Notes: generated from the letters alone by a model not told the origin. Shown: positions 35,203 to 46,623, counted from the first letter of the stretch. The stretch: 64,000 bases of DNA from Burkholderia savannae (GCF_001524445.2 NZ_CP013417.1:2108001-2172000); one strand, 5' to 3'. A program made the numbers and translations.

Positions 35203-35247
35203 CGCGGCCCGTCGAGATCCGGCGGGCCGCGCGCGTTTTCAGTTTTT
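35203..35247 (+). terminator. Terminator of the lipoprotein-transporter cluster
   Basis: CGCGGCCC / GGGCCGCG stem followed by GCGCGTTTTCAGTTTTT, 29 bp after the transporter stop codon. Confidence 0.75.
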
Positions 35248-35397
35248 CATTTCGCATCGGTGCTTCGATTAGAAGCACTTGTATCAAACGCGATGCGCAG
35301 ATTCACGTATTCTGCGCACAGCTCGCATGCAACGCCGTTCGACGCAAACGGCCCGCGAGCCGACGAAAACGACATCGTGCGATCCAAGGAGGAAGAC

Positions 35398-35859
35398 ATG
35401 TTTCAAATGACTCGTTCACTGCGCTCGTTCACCGTGGCAGGCGCGCTGCTCGCATGCGCCGCGAGCGCACTCGCTCAAGCGAACAGCCCCATCGGCACGT
35501 GGCAGACGATCGACGACCACACGGGCAAGCCGAAGGCGCTCGTGCAGATCAGCGAAGACGCGAGCGGCGAGCTGTCGGGCAAGGTCGTCAAGGGCCTCGG
35601 CGAGAACGACACGCCGGATCGCCGCTGCACCGCGTGCTCCGACGAGCGCAAGGATCAGCTGATCAAGGGCATGACGATCATCAAGGCGATGAAGAAGGAA
35701 GGCGAAGGCTGGGACGGCGGCAACATCCTCGACCCGGAAAACGGCAAGGTCTACAAGTGCAAGATGACGCTCGAGGAAGGCGGCCAGAAGCTCGTCGTGC
35801 GCGGCTACATCGGCGTGTCGCTGCTCGGCCGCTCGCAGACCTGGATGCGCGCGCAGTAA
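35398..35859 (+). CDS. DUF2147-family periplasmic protein
   Basis: 153 residues from ATG 35398 with a strong AAGGAGG site. Signal peptide FTVAGALLACAASALA|QA, then the DUF2147 domain: PIGTWQTIDDHTGKPKALVQI, GKVVKGLG, CTACSDERKDQLIKGMTIIKAMKKEGEGWDGGNILDPENGKVYKCKM and LVVRGYIGVSLLGRSQTW, including the CxxC and the conserved W. Family members are small beta-barrel (lipocalin-like) exported proteins of unknown role. Own terminator downstream. Confidence 0.88.
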   Translation: MFQMTRSLRSFTVAGALLACAASALAQANSPIGTWQTIDDHTGKPKALVQISEDASGELSGKVVKGLGENDTPDRRCTACSDERKDQLIKGMTIIKAMKKEGEGWDGGNILDPENGKVYKCKMTLEEGGQKLVVRGYIGVSLLGRSQTWMRAQ

Positions 35860-35941
35860 CGCGCCTCGCACGTCGGCCTCGTCGCGCCGACATTGCCGCT
35901 CGCGCGCCGGGTCTCGCGAGCGAGCGCCGAGCGACGAAAAC

Positions 35942-35979
35942 AAAACCGGCCTGTGCGTTTGCGCCAGGCCGGTTTTTTC
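35942..35979 (+). terminator. Rho-independent terminator of the DUF2147 gene
   Basis: AAAACCGGCCTG / CAGGCCGGTTTTTT stem with a GCG-rich loop. Confidence 0.9.
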
Positions 35980-36007
35980 ATGCGCGCGGCATGCCGCCCG
36001 CGACGCG

Positions 36008-36415
36008 TCAGACAACGTGCTCGAGCGTGCAATCGAGACGCGGCGCGGTCGATGTCGTCGACGCTGCGACGCTGCGCGCGTGAGCCGCTTTCGAGCGCGC
36101 ATGCGTGCGCATGCGCATCGTCATCAGCTCGCACAGATCCTCGCTCTCCGCGCCGAACAATTCGACGAGCACGCGCTTCAACGCACCCGATTCGTGCCAC
36201 GCCTTGAAGCGGCGATGACACGTCTGATACGCGGGAAAACGGCGCGGCATCGCCGACCAGTTCGCGCCGCTGTAGATCACCCACAGCACGCCGTTGAGCA
36301 CCGCGCGCGTATCCGCGAGCGGTCTGCCGCGCATCTCCTTGCGCGGGCGCAGCTCGGGCAGCAAGGGAGCGACGCGCTGCCACTCCTCATCGGTTATATC
36401 GCGATACGGCGTCAT
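36008..36415 (-). CDS. Solitary IS5/IS4-type transposase N-terminal domain protein (DUF4096-like)
   Basis: 135 residues. The first about 75 match the N-terminal domain of IS5-group transposases: DITDEEWQRVAPLLPE, GRPLADTRAVLNGVLWVIYSGANWSAMPRRFPAYQTCHRRFKAWHESG. The DDE catalytic part is absent and the C-terminus is a basic, His/Thr/Ser-rich tail of no clear homology. No terminal inverted repeats or target duplication were found around it, so it is either a transposase relic or a domesticated DNA-binding domain. Located between the DUF2147 gene and zapE. Confidence 0.7.
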   Translation of the reverse strand: MTPYRDITDEEWQRVAPLLPELRPRKEMRGRPLADTRAVLNGVLWVIYSGANWSAMPRRFPAYQTCHRRFKAWHESGALKRVLVELFGAESEDLCELMTMRMRTHARSKAAHARSVAASTTSTAPRLDCTLEHVV

Positions 36416-36610
36416 GTGTTTCTCCGTTCATGAAGAACATGGCGCAACGATATCGAGACGAGCCGGCGTTGGAAACACGGCGCGCGCCGATTTAAGAATA
36501 GTTAATACCGAATTAACCGAAGTTAACCGTCTGACGCGCTTTTCGAATTCGGGTCGGGTCATTCGGGGCGCGCGAGGCGCGATGCGCGCCCGCCGCCCCG
36601 GCGGTTCGGA

Positions 36611-37708
36611 TCAGGTGAGCGACGTATCGATCAGGCGGCGCGGCGCCTCGAGATACTCCTTCGACTGCATCTCGACGATCCGCGAGACCGTGCGGCTGAA
36701 TTCGTTCGCCATCGGTCCTTCGATGTACAGATCTTCCGCGGCCACCGCGGCCGACATCAGCAGCTTCACCTTGTGGTCGTACAGCACGTCGATGAGCCAC
36801 GTGAAGCGGCGCGCTTCGGACGCCATCCGCGGCGACATCTGCGGCACTTCCGACAGCACGATCGCGTGAAAGCGGCTCGCGAGCTCGAGATAATCGTTTT
36901 GCGAGCGCGGGCCGCCGCAGAGCGTCGCGAAATCGAACCAGACGACGCCGTCCGCGCGGCGCAGCGCCTTGATCTCGCGCTTCTCGATGTGCAGGATCGG
37001 GCTCTCGTCCGGCACCGCGGCGAGCTGGCCGAACGCATGGCGCAGCGCGCGATCGGCGTCCGCGCCGAGCGGCGTGTGATACATCCGCACCTGCGTGAGC
37101 GTGCGCTGCCGATAGTCGACGCCCCCGTCGACGTTCAGCACGTCGAGCCTGTCCTTCAGAAGCGCGATCGCGGGCAGCATCCGGTCGCGATGCAGGCCGT
37201 CGGGGTACAGATCGTCCGGGTCGTAATTGGACGTCATCACGAACTGCACGCCGTTCGAAAACAGCCGGTCGAGCAGCCGGTACAGGATCATCGCGTCGGC
37301 GATGTCGGACACGTGAAATTCGTCGAAGCAGATGAGCCGGTAGCGCTTCGCGATCCGGCGCGCGAGCTCGTCGAGCGGATCGGCCTGCCCTTTCAGCTCT
37401 TCGAGCTCGCGATGCACCTCGCGCATGAACTCGTGGAAATGCAGCCGCGTCTTGCGCTGCACCGGCACGATCGCATAGAAGCTGTCCATCAGGAAGCTCT
37501 TGCCGCGCCCGACGCCGCCCCACATGTAGACGCCGCGCGGCAAATCCGGGCGTATGACGAGTTTCTTGAACGCATTCGAGCGACGCGCCTTGTAGGCGAC
37601 CCATTCGGCGTAGCAGCGCTGCAGGCGTTCGACCGCGGCGCGCTGCGCGGCATCGGACTGATAGCCGCGCGTCTTCAGCTCGTGCTCGTAGTATTCGGTG
37701 ACGTTCAT
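36611..37708 (-). CDS. zapE: ZapE, AFG1-type cell-division ATPase
   Basis: 365 residues from ATG 37708 (MNVTEYYEHELKTRGY); an ATG at 37723 adds five. AFG1/ZapE family: Walker A GGVGRGKSFLMDSFY, Walker B RLICFDEFHVSDIADAMIL, sensor region VMTSNYDPDDLYPDGLHRDRMLPAI and the C-terminal blocks WFDFATLCGGPRSQNDYLELA and RRFTWLIDVLYDHKVKLLMSA. In E. coli ZapE associates with FtsZ under stress. Directly downstream of the odhA-odhB-lpdA operon but separated by a terminator. Confidence 0.92.
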   Translation of the reverse strand: MNVTEYYEHELKTRGYQSDAAQRAAVERLQRCYAEWVAYKARRSNAFKKLVIRPDLPRGVYMWGGVGRGKSFLMDSFYAIVPVQRKTRLHFHEFMREVHRELEELKGQADPLDELARRIAKRYRLICFDEFHVSDIADAMILYRLLDRLFSNGVQFVMTSNYDPDDLYPDGLHRDRMLPAIALLKDRLDVLNVDGGVDYRQRTLTQVRMYHTPLGADADRALRHAFGQLAAVPDESPILHIEKREIKALRRADGVVWFDFATLCGGPRSQNDYLELASRFHAIVLSEVPQMSPRMASEARRFTWLIDVLYDHKVKLLMSAAVAAEDLYIEGPMANEFSRTVSRIVEMQSKEYLEAPRRLIDTSLT

Positions 37709-37727
37709 CATGCAAACCGGCAAAAAT

Positions 37728-37756
37728 GAAGGCGAGCGGGAAATCCCGCCCGCCTT
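37728..37756 (-). terminator. Terminator of the odhA-odhB-lpdA operon
   Basis: GAAGGCGGGCGGGA / TCCCGCTCGCCTTC on the minus strand (one mismatch) followed by ATTTTTG, about 60 bp after the lpdA stop. Confidence 0.85.
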
Positions 37757-37814
37757 CGCCGAGAGACAGCGACGCCGGCCGCGACGGCCGGCGCGCGGTG
37801 CTGCGTTTTCGCGC

Positions 37815-39245
37815 TTAGCTGTTGAGCGAGCGCTTGTCGACGGCGAGCGCCGCTTCGCGCATCACTTCGGACATCGACGGATGCGGGTGGCAAATGCGGG
37901 CGATGTCTTCCGACGCCGCCTTGAACTCCATCGCCACCACGGCTTCCGCGATCAGGTCCGACGCGTTCGCGGCGATCACGTGCACGCCGAGCAGCTCGTC
38001 GGTCTTCGCATCCGCGATCATCTTCACGAAGCCGTCCGGCGCGTTCATGCCGAGCGCGCGGCCGTTGATCGAGAACGGGAACTTGCCCGACTTGATCTCG
38101 CGGCCTTCGGCCTTCAGTTGCTGCTCCGTCTTGCCGACCCACGCGATTTCCGGGTGCGTGTAGATCACCCACGGAATGCAGTTGTAGTCGATGTGCGGCT
38201 TCTGGCCGTCGATCACTTCCGCGACGAGCACGCCTTCGTCTTCCGCCTTGTGCGCGAGCATCGGGCCGCGCACGACGTCGCCGATCGCGTAGACGTTCGG
38301 CACCGCGGTGCGGCAGTGGTCGTCGACGTCGATGAAGCCGCGCTCGTTCGCCTTCAGGCCGATCGACTCGAGGCCGAGGTCGTCGGTGTTCGGCACGCGG
38401 CCCACCGACACGATCAGGCGGTCGGCGTCGAGCGTCTGCGCGTTGCCGTCCTTGTCCGTGTACGCGATCGACACGCCGTTCGCGCTCGTCTTCACTTCGC
38501 CGATCGTCACGCCGAGGTTGATGTCGAGGCCCTGCTTCTTGAACAGCTTCGCCGCTTCCTTCGCGAGCGCTTCGTCGGCCGCGCCGAGGAACGCCGGCAG
38601 CGCCTCGAGCACCGTCACTTCGGCGCCGAGGCGGCGCCACACCGAGCCGAGCTCGAGGCCGATCACGCCCGCGCCGATCACGGCGAGCTTCTTCGGCACC
38701 GTGTCGAACGTCAGCGCGCCTTCGTTGTCCGCGACGATCGTGTTGTCGACGGGCACGTTCGGCAGGTGACGCGCCTTCGAGCCCGTCGCGATGATCACGT
38801 TCTTCGCGGTGACGACTTCGGTTTCGCCCTCGCCGCTCACTTCGATCTGCACGCCGGCATCGGTCTTGCCGGTGAACTTGCCGTGGCCCTTGAGCCACGT
38901 GATCTTGTTCTTCTTGAACAGGAACTCGATCCCGCCCGTCATCTTCTCGACGATCGCGTCCTTGCGCACGAGCATCTTCGCGACGTCGATCTTCACGCCG
39001 TCGACGCTGATGCCGTGGTCGGCGAGGTGGTGCTGCGCGTTCTCGAACTCCTCCGACGAAGCGAGGAGCGCCTTCGACGGGATGCAGCCGACGTTCAGGC
39101 ACGTGCCGCCCAGCTTCAGCGTGCCGGCCGGGTTCTTCCATTTCTCGATACAGGCAACGGTCTTGCCCAGTTGCGCGGCGCGGATCGCGGCGATGTAGCC
39201 GCCCGGGCCCGCGCCGATCACGACGACGTCAAATTCCTTCGACAT
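37815..39245 (-). CDS. lpdA: Dihydrolipoyl dehydrogenase (E3)
   Basis: 476 residues from ATG 39245. FAD-binding [15 protein letters not shown] at the N-terminus, redox-active disulfide in [13 protein letters not shown] (Cys49/Cys54), NAD-binding [27 protein letters not shown], second FAD motif [20 protein letters not shown], and the catalytic His-Glu region [11 protein letters not shown]. Reoxidises dihydrolipoamide on E2 of 2-oxoglutarate dehydrogenase in the cytoplasm. Last gene of the odh operon, 99 bp after odhB. Confidence 0.96.
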   Translation of the reverse strand: MSKEFDVVVIGAGPGGYIAAIRAAQLGKTVACIEKWKNPAGTLKLGGTCLNVGCIPSKALLASSEEFENAQHHLADHGISVDGVKIDVAKMLVRKDAIVEKMTGGIEFLFKKNKITWLKGHGKFTGKTDAGVQIEVSGEGETEVVTAKNVIIATGSKARHLPNVPVDNTIVADNEGALTFDTVPKKLAVIGAGVIGLELGSVWRRLGAEVTVLEALPAFLGAADEALAKEAAKLFKKQGLDINLGVTIGEVKTSANGVSIAYTDKDGNAQTLDADRLIVSVGRVPNTDDLGLESIGLKANERGFIDVDDHCRTAVPNVYAIGDVVRGPMLAHKAEDEGVLVAEVIDGQKPHIDYNCIPWVIYTHPEIAWVGKTEQQLKAEGREIKSGKFPFSINGRALGMNAPDGFVKMIADAKTDELLGVHVIAANASDLIAEAVVAMEFKAASEDIARICHPHPSMSEVMREAALAVDKRSLNS

Positions 39246-39344
39246 GACAATCCTTTGGTTTGGCTCCGGCAAGCCGAGCAGGCGCCTCGCAATGGGCGCC
39301 CGCGCGGCCCGCCGAAGCGGTTCGATACGGTGTGAAAAGCGTGC

Positions 39345-40625
39345 TTACAGGTCGAGCAGCAAGCGCGCCGGATCTTCGAGCGCGTCCTTCATCGCGACGA
39401 GCGACAGCACCGCTTCGCGGCCGTCGATGATCCGGTGGTCGTACGACAGCGCCAGGTAGTTGATCGGACGGATCACGATCTGGCCGTTTTCGACGACAGG
39501 GCGCTCCTTCGTCGCGTGCACGCCGAGGATGGCCGACTGCGGCGGGTTGATGATCGGGGTCGACAGCATCGAGCCGAACACGCCGCCGTTCGAGATCGAG
39601 AACGTACCGCCCGTCATTTCCTCGATCGACAGCTTGCCGTCCTTCGCCTTCTGGCCGAATTCGGCGATCTTCTTCTCGATGTCGGCGAGGCTCAGTTGAT
39701 CCGCGTTGCGCAGGATCGGCACCACGAGGCCGCGCGGCGAGCCGACGGCGATGCCGATGTCGAAGTAGCCGTGATAGACGATGTCGTTGCCGTCGATCGA
39801 CGCGTTCACGAGCGGGAACTTCTTCAGCGCGTGCACGGCGGCCTTCACGAAGAACGACATGAAGCCGAGCTTCACGCCGTGCTCCTTCTCGAACTTGTCC
39901 TTGTACTTCGCGCGCAGATCCATGACGGGCTGCATGTTCACTTCGTTGAACGTCGTCAGGATCGCGTTGGTCTGCTGCGACTCGAGCAGACGCTCGGCGA
40001 TGCGTGCGCGCAGGCGCGACATCGGCACGCGCTGCTCCGGACGGTCGTTGAGCCACGTCGTCGCCGACGCCGGCACCTTCACTTCCGGCAGCGACGGCTT
40101 CGCGGCGGCGGTCTTCGCCGGTGCGGCAGCCGGTGCGGCCTTCGGCGCGCCTGCGGCCAGCGCGTCGCCCTTCGTGATGCGGCCGTCGCGGCCCGAACCT
40201 GCGACGTCGCCGGCCGACAGGCCCTTCTCGGCCAGCAGCTTCGACGCGGCCGGCGATGCCGCCGCCGAGCTCGACGCCGTCGCGGCGGCCGGCTGCGCGG
40301 CCGGCGCCGGTGCGGCTGCGGCGGGCGCCGCCGCCGGCTTGACTTCGGCTGCACCTGCCGCCGCTTCGGCGGCACCTGCCTTCGCTTCGGTGTCGATCGT
40401 CGCGATCACCTGGTCGGCGACAACCGTGTCGCCGTCGTTCTGCAGCACTTGCGCGAGCACGCCCGCGGCGGGCGCCGGCACTTCGAGGACGACCTTGTCG
40501 GTTTCGAGCTCGATCAGGATTTCGTCTTGCGCGACGGCCTCGCCGGGCTTCTTCTTCCACTGCAGCATGGTCGCTTCCGAAACCGATTCGGAGAGCTGGG
40601 GGACTTTGACTTCTACGATAGCCAT
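39345..40625 (-). CDS. odhB: Dihydrolipoamide succinyltransferase (E2 of 2-oxoglutarate dehydrogenase)
   Basis: 426 residues. One N-terminal lipoyl domain with the modified Lys in [15 protein letters not shown] (Lys44), an Ala/Pro-rich linker, a peripheral subunit-binding domain ([27 protein letters not shown]) and the catalytic acyltransferase domain ending [16 protein letters not shown] (active-site His/Asp) and LLLDL. Single lipoyl domain and sequence type point to the succinyl- rather than acetyl-transferase. Between odhA and lpdA. Confidence 0.96.
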   Translation of the reverse strand: MAIVEVKVPQLSESVSEATMLQWKKKPGEAVAQDEILIELETDKVVLEVPAPAAGVLAQVLQNDGDTVVADQVIATIDTEAKAGAAEAAAGAAEVKPAAAPAAAAPAPAAQPAAATASSSAAASPAASKLLAEKGLSAGDVAGSGRDGRITKGDALAAGAPKAAPAAAPAKTAAAKPSLPEVKVPASATTWLNDRPEQRVPMSRLRARIAERLLESQQTNAILTTFNEVNMQPVMDLRAKYKDKFEKEHGVKLGFMSFFVKAAVHALKKFPLVNASIDGNDIVYHGYFDIGIAVGSPRGLVVPILRNADQLSLADIEKKIAEFGQKAKDGKLSIEEMTGGTFSISNGGVFGSMLSTPIINPPQSAILGVHATKERPVVENGQIVIRPINYLALSYDHRIIDGREAVLSLVAMKDALEDPARLLLDL

Positions 40626-40717
40626 GTGAATTTCCTGGATGCTTAATCTGGGTAACGACGAGGCGTCTGCGAGCGCTGTCGAGTGTCGCGGCGCGCGGCG
40701 CCTGCGGTCGAAAGCGC

Positions 40718-40744
40718 GCGGGAAAGCGCATCGCGCCTTCCCGC
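40718..40744 (-). terminator. Hairpin in the odhA-odhB gap
   Basis: GCGGGAA / TTCCCGC stem with a 13-nt loop, about 15 bp after the odhA stop, no T-run. Probably an mRNA-stability or attenuation element within the operon. Confidence 0.35.
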
Positions 40745-40758
40745 TTCGCTACGCCTCT

Positions 40759-43623
40759 TTATTTCGCGATCGATGCGCTCTTCAAGCGGCCGAATGCGCC
40801 TTCGACGAGGGCCTTCTGCTGCTCGTAGTGCTTCGCGTAATAGCCGACAGCCGGCGAGGCGGAAGCCGGGCGGCCGCTGTACGCGAGCTTCTGCCCTTCC
40901 TTCATGCCTTCCTTCAGGTGGTGTTCGACGTAGAACCACGGCCCCTGATTTTGCGGCTCGTCCTGCACCCAGACCACTTCCGTCGCGTTCTCGTACTTCT
41001 TCATTTCCGCTTCGAACTGCTTGTGCGCGAACGGATACAGCTGCTCGATCCGGATGATCGCGACGTCGTTCGCCTTCGCTTCGCGGCGATGCGCGACGAG
41101 GTCGTAATACACGCGGCCCGAGCACGCGACCACGCGCTTGACCTTCTTCGCGTCGATGCCGCCGTCGACTTCGCCCAGCACCGGCTGGAACGAACCCTTC
41201 GCGAGCTCCGACAGGTCCGACACCGCTTCCTTGTGGCGCAGCAGCGACTTCGGCGTCGCGACGATGAGCGGCTTGCGGAACAGGCGGATCATCTGGCGGC
41301 GCAGCAGGTGGAAGATCTGCGCGGGCGTCGTCGGCTGGACGACCTGCATGTTGTGCTCCGCGCACAGCTGCAGATAGCGTTCGATGCGCGCCGACGAGTG
41401 CTCCGGCCCCTGGCCTTCATAGCCGTGCGGCAGCAGCATCGTGAGACCCGACACGCGGCCCCACTTCACTTCGCCCGACGAGATGAACTGGTCGATCACG
41501 ACCTGCGCGCCGTTCGCGAAATCGCCGAACTGCGCTTCCCACAGCACGAGCGTATTCGGCTCGGCGGTCGAGTAGCCGTATTCGAAGCCGAGCACCGCCT
41601 CTTCGGACAGCACCGAGTCGATCACGTTGAACTTCGCCTGGCCTTCCGAGATGTTCTGCAGCGGCACGTACGTGCCGTCGTTCCAGCGCTCGCGGTTCTG
41701 GTCGTGCAGCACCGCGTGACGGTGCGTGAACGTACCGCGGCCCGAGTCCTGGCCCGTCAGGCGAACGGCGTAGCCCGACGCGACGAGCGACGCGTACGCG
41801 AGATGCTCGCCCATGCCCCAGTCGAGCGGCTGATCGCCGCGCGCCATGTTGCGGCGATCGTTGATCACGCGCTCGACGAGCGGGTGAACCTTGAAGTTTT
41901 CCGGCACCGTCGTGATGCGTTCGCCGAGGCGCTTCAACTCGGCGAGCGGCACCGCGGTGTCGGCCGCGTCCGTCCACTTGCGGTTCAGGAACGGCATCCA
42001 GTCGACCGCGTACTTGCTCTTGTAGTTCGACAGCACCGGATCGACCGTGTGATGGCCGTCGTCCATCGCCTTGCGGTACGCCTTCACGAAGCCGTCGCCT
42101 TCTTCGGCCGTGATCACGCCCTGCTGCACGAGCTTCTCCGCGTACAGCGCGCGGGTGCCCGGGTGCTGCGCGATCTTCTTGTACATCAGCGGCTGCGTGA
42201 CGGCCGGCGTGTCCTGCTCGTTGTGGCCGAGCTTGCGGAAGCAGACGATGTCGATCACGACATCCTTGTGGAACTGCATCCGGTAGTCGATCGCGATCTG
42301 CGTCGCGAGGACGACCGCTTCCGGATCGTCGCCGTTCACGTGCAACACCGGCGCCTCGATCATCTTGACGACGTCCGTGCAGTACAGCGTCGAGCGCGCG
42401 TCGCGCGGGTCCGACGTCGTGAAGCCGATCTGGTTGTTGATGACGATGTGCAGCGTGCCGTGCGTGCCGTAGCCGCGCGTCTGCGCGAGGTTCAGCGTTT
42501 CCATCACGACGCCCTGGCCGGCGAACGCCGCGTCGCCGTGAATCTGCACGGGCAGCACTTGCAGGCCGTCGGCGTCGCCGCGGCGATCCATCCGCGCCTT
42601 CGCGGAACCTTCGACCACCGGGTTCACGATTTCGAGGTGCGACGGGTTGAACGCGAGCGACAGATGCACCGGGCCGCCTTGCGTCGCGATGTCCGACGAG
42701 AAGCCCTTGTGGTACTTCACGTCGCCTGCCGGCAGGTCGTCGACGTGCTTGCCTTCGAATTCGGCGAAGAGATCCGCCGGCATCTTGCCGAGCGTGTTCA
42801 CGAGCACGTTCAGCCGGCCGCGGTGCGCCATGCCGATGACGATTTCCTGCACGCCCTTCGAGCCCGCGTGCTGGACGACTTCGTCCATCGCCGCGATGAA
42901 GCTCTCGCCGCCTTCGAGCGAGAAGCGCTTCTGGCCGACGTACTTCGTGTGCAGGTAGCGTTCGAGGCCTTCGCCGGCCGTCAGGCGGTTCAGGATGTGC
43001 TTCTTCTCGTCAGCCGAGAAGTTCGGCGTCGCGCGGGTCGACTCGAGGCGCTCCTGCCACCAGCGCTTCTGCTCGGGATCGCTGATGTACATGTACTCGG
43101 CGCCGATCGTGCCGCAGTACGTGTCGCGCAGCCCCTTGACGATGTCGCGCAGCGACGCCTGCTCGAACCCGAAATACAGGTTGCTCGCGCTGAACGTCTG
43201 GTCGAGGTCGGCTTCGGAGAAATCGTAGAACGCGGGTTCCAGCTCGGGAATCGCGGGGCGTTCGCGGCGCTTCAGGGGATCGAGGTTGGCCCATTGCGAG
43301 CCGAGGAAGCGATACGCGCTGATGAGAGACTGAACGTGGACTTGCTTGCGGGCGGTGGCGAGATTGGCACCGCTTTCGCGCGGAATGAAAGCGTTGGCTT
43401 TCGCGCGCTGGGCGAACGACTCGACGATCGGGTTGTGAGCCACGTCGTTCGCGTTCGAACCGTCGGTTGCGGGGACGTTCTGCAGCGCGTCGAAATATTC
43501 GCGCCAGTTATCCGGCACCGACGCCGGGTTATCCAAATAGGCTTCGTACAGTTCTTCAACATACGAAGCATTGCCGCCGAACAAATACGAGTTCAGCTGG
43601 AACTGCTTCATTACATCTGACAT
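40759..43623 (-). CDS. odhA: 2-Oxoglutarate dehydrogenase E1 component
   Basis: 954 residues, normal for SucA/OdhA. N-terminal FGGNASYVEELYEAYLDNPASV, typical of E2-interacting E1o; thiamine-diphosphate domain with GMAHRGRLNVLVNTLGK, and the Mg/ThDP motif region GDAAFAGQGVVMETLNLAQ; transketolase-like C-terminal half with FEYGYSTAEPNTLVLWEAQFGDFANGAQVVIDQF. Catalyses the decarboxylation of 2-oxoglutarate in the TCA cycle. First gene of odhA-odhB-lpdA, with AAGGTGA ribosome-binding site. Confidence 0.97.
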   Translation of the reverse strand: MSDVMKQFQLNSYLFGGNASYVEELYEAYLDNPASVPDNWREYFDALQNVPATDGSNANDVAHNPIVESFAQRAKANAFIPRESGANLATARKQVHVQSLISAYRFLGSQWANLDPLKRRERPAIPELEPAFYDFSEADLDQTFSASNLYFGFEQASLRDIVKGLRDTYCGTIGAEYMYISDPEQKRWWQERLESTRATPNFSADEKKHILNRLTAGEGLERYLHTKYVGQKRFSLEGGESFIAAMDEVVQHAGSKGVQEIVIGMAHRGRLNVLVNTLGKMPADLFAEFEGKHVDDLPAGDVKYHKGFSSDIATQGGPVHLSLAFNPSHLEIVNPVVEGSAKARMDRRGDADGLQVLPVQIHGDAAFAGQGVVMETLNLAQTRGYGTHGTLHIVINNQIGFTTSDPRDARSTLYCTDVVKMIEAPVLHVNGDDPEAVVLATQIAIDYRMQFHKDVVIDIVCFRKLGHNEQDTPAVTQPLMYKKIAQHPGTRALYAEKLVQQGVITAEEGDGFVKAYRKAMDDGHHTVDPVLSNYKSKYAVDWMPFLNRKWTDAADTAVPLAELKRLGERITTVPENFKVHPLVERVINDRRNMARGDQPLDWGMGEHLAYASLVASGYAVRLTGQDSGRGTFTHRHAVLHDQNRERWNDGTYVPLQNISEGQAKFNVIDSVLSEEAVLGFEYGYSTAEPNTLVLWEAQFGDFANGAQVVIDQFISSGEVKWGRVSGLTMLLPHGYEGQGPEHSSARIERYLQLCAEHNMQVVQPTTPAQIFHLLRRQMIRLFRKPLIVATPKSLLRHKEAVSDLSELAKGSFQPVLGEVDGGIDAKKVKRVVACSGRVYYDLVAHRREAKANDVAIIRIEQLYPFAHKQFEAEMKKYENATEVVWVQDEPQNQGPWFYVEHHLKEGMKEGQKLAYSGRPASASPAVGYYAKHYEQQKALVEGAFGRLKSASIAK

Positions 43624-43980
43624 TTGACGCTCACCTTTCTTCGAGCTTCTCGAGAAATAGCGGGTTACTCAACCTTCCGCGACACGGCCTGACCGTTTAG
43701 CGGATTGCGCGAATCAAGTCTTGCTTGGAAGGACCTAAAACTTGCGTGCGCGCAGCATAGCACAAAAAAACCTGCGGCGAACGCGGCGATAGCGCCCTGA
43801 AAGCCCGTCCAGACGGGCTTTCGCGCCGGTCGCGGCGATTCCGCCGGCACCGCGCAACACTGTTTTACAAACGGCGCGCCCGCCCCTTCGCGCGGATACG
43901 AAAAAGCCGCCCGAAGGCGGCCTTCCGATGCACGGCGAATGCCGTGCGAAACGCGCGCGGGCGGGCCGCCCGCCGAACGC
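43624..43980. promoter_or_regulatory. typA-odhA intergenic region with odhA promoter candidate
   Basis: 357 bp between typA and odhA (both minus). It contains the typA terminator (43901-43924), a perfect GAAAGCCCGT/ACGGGCTTTC hairpin at 43799-43822 and, on the minus strand, an extended -10 TGC-TATGCT at 43762-43754 preceded by a T-run. The last is the best odhA promoter candidate but has a poor -35. Confidence 0.45.
43901..43924 (-). terminator. Rho-independent terminator of typA
   Basis: On the minus strand AAGGCCGCC-TTCG-GGCGGCTTTTT: GC-rich stem, UUCG tetraloop and T-run. A second dyad GCACGGC-GAAT-GCCGTGC lies at 43930-43947 just before it. Confidence 0.9.
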
Positions 43981-45807
<1,827 letters not shown>

Positions 45808-45891
45808 AGAAACCTGAAAACGGATGGAACGCGCAAACGCGCGCGCACCGTTGCCCGATGCGCGCGCGACTTGCAGCTTGGAAAGCCACAA

Positions 45892-45900
45892 ATTATAGCA
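45892..45900 (-). promoter_or_regulatory. Extended -10 promoter of typA
   Basis: On the minus strand TGC-TATAAT (extended -10) about 85 bp upstream of the typA ATG. A TTGACG hexamer lies immediately beside it but at a spacing too short for a -35. Confidence 0.55.
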
Positions 45901-46004
45901 CGTCAAGATGTCGCGGACTGAGCCGTCCGTTGCGACGCGGCATCCGGGCAACCGCGCGCGCGGTTGCCCGGATGCCGATGAACCCACTCGCGTCAGGGCC
46001 ATTT

Positions 46005-46071
46005 TTGCAGTCCTGCAACCAAATCGCGCTTCAATTAACATTTGCCGCAGCAACTAAATCGCGCCTATACT
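46005..46071 (+). promoter_or_regulatory. marR promoter with overlapping dyads
   Basis: TTGCCG (46042-46047) and TATACT (46066-46071) with 18-bp spacing form a plausible promoter. Two dyads overlap it: perfect TTGCAG-TC-CTGCAA at 46005-46018 and TTGC-CGCA-GCAA at 46042-46053, the latter covering the -35. TTGC...GCAA dyads are common MarR-family operators, so autorepression is likely. Confidence 0.6.
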
Positions 46072-46106
46072 GATGCCTAGTCAACTATTGCAGCTTCAGA
46101 GAATTT

Positions 46107-46604
46107 ATGTCGGCTCCCTCTTCCTCGCAGCACGACCTGGATCTGTCCCTGTACCAGATCAACGATAGCGTCGGCTACCTGATGTCGCGCGTGAAATCGC
46201 TGATGACGAACATGATCACGCAGCGCACGCAGACCGAACTCGGCATTACCGGCACGCAGGCGACGATGCTGTTCATGCTCGCCGTCGGCAAGTGCTCGAC
46301 GGCGGCCGAACTCGCACGCGAATACGGCATCGACGCGAGCGCGATCACGCGCCTGCTCGACCGCGTCGAGAAGCGCGGCTTGTTGCAGCGGGTGCGCAGC
46401 AGCGAGGACCGGCGCGTCGTGCGGCTCGAACTGACCGACGAGGGGCGCGAGCTCACGAAGCGCATGCCGGCCATCTTCCGCAGCGTGCTCGATCAGGTGC
46501 TCGACGGCTTCACGCCCGAGGAAGTCGGCTTCCTGAAGAGCATGCTGCGCCGCATTCTCGTGAATTCGGGCGAATGCCCGGGCACGAGCGGAACCCTGTC
46601 GTAA
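46107..46604 (+). CDS. MarR-family regulator of the downstream efflux operon
   Basis: 165 residues. Winged-helix MarR fold: LYQINDSVGYLMSRVKSLMTNMI (dimer helices), GTQATMLFMLAVGKCSTAAELAREYGIDASAITRLLDRVEKRGLLQR (recognition helix), RSSEDRRVVRLELTDEGRELTKRM (wing). First gene of a plus-strand set with an outer-membrane factor, EmrA and EmrB, the arrangement of EmrR-type repressors that release on binding phenolic or lipophilic compounds. Ligand unknown. Confidence 0.9.
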   Translation: MSAPSSSQHDLDLSLYQINDSVGYLMSRVKSLMTNMITQRTQTELGITGTQATMLFMLAVGKCSTAAELAREYGIDASAITRLLDRVEKRGLLQRVRSSEDRRVVRLELTDEGRELTKRMPAIFRSVLDQVLDGFTPEEVGFLKSMLRRILVNSGECPGTSGTLS

Positions 46605-46607
46605 ATA

Positions 46608-46623
46608 TTGCCGCAACAAGTAA
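46608..46623 (+). promoter_or_regulatory. Second MarR-type operator candidate
   Basis: TTGCCGCAACAAGTAA, matching 14 of 16 bases of the element at 46042 (TTGCCGCAGCAACTAA), in the gap between marR and the outer-membrane factor gene. Confidence 0.5.

Noticed and set aside
40639..43620. Near-thousand-codon open frame on the plus strand opposite odhA
   Set aside because: It is antisense to a clear OdhA protein; its His/Arg/Val-rich translation is typical of GC3-biased shadow frames.
45892..45906. TTGACG next to TATAAT upstream of typA as a standard promoter
   Set aside because: The hexamers are only 3 bp apart; the TATAAT was kept as an extended -10 instead.
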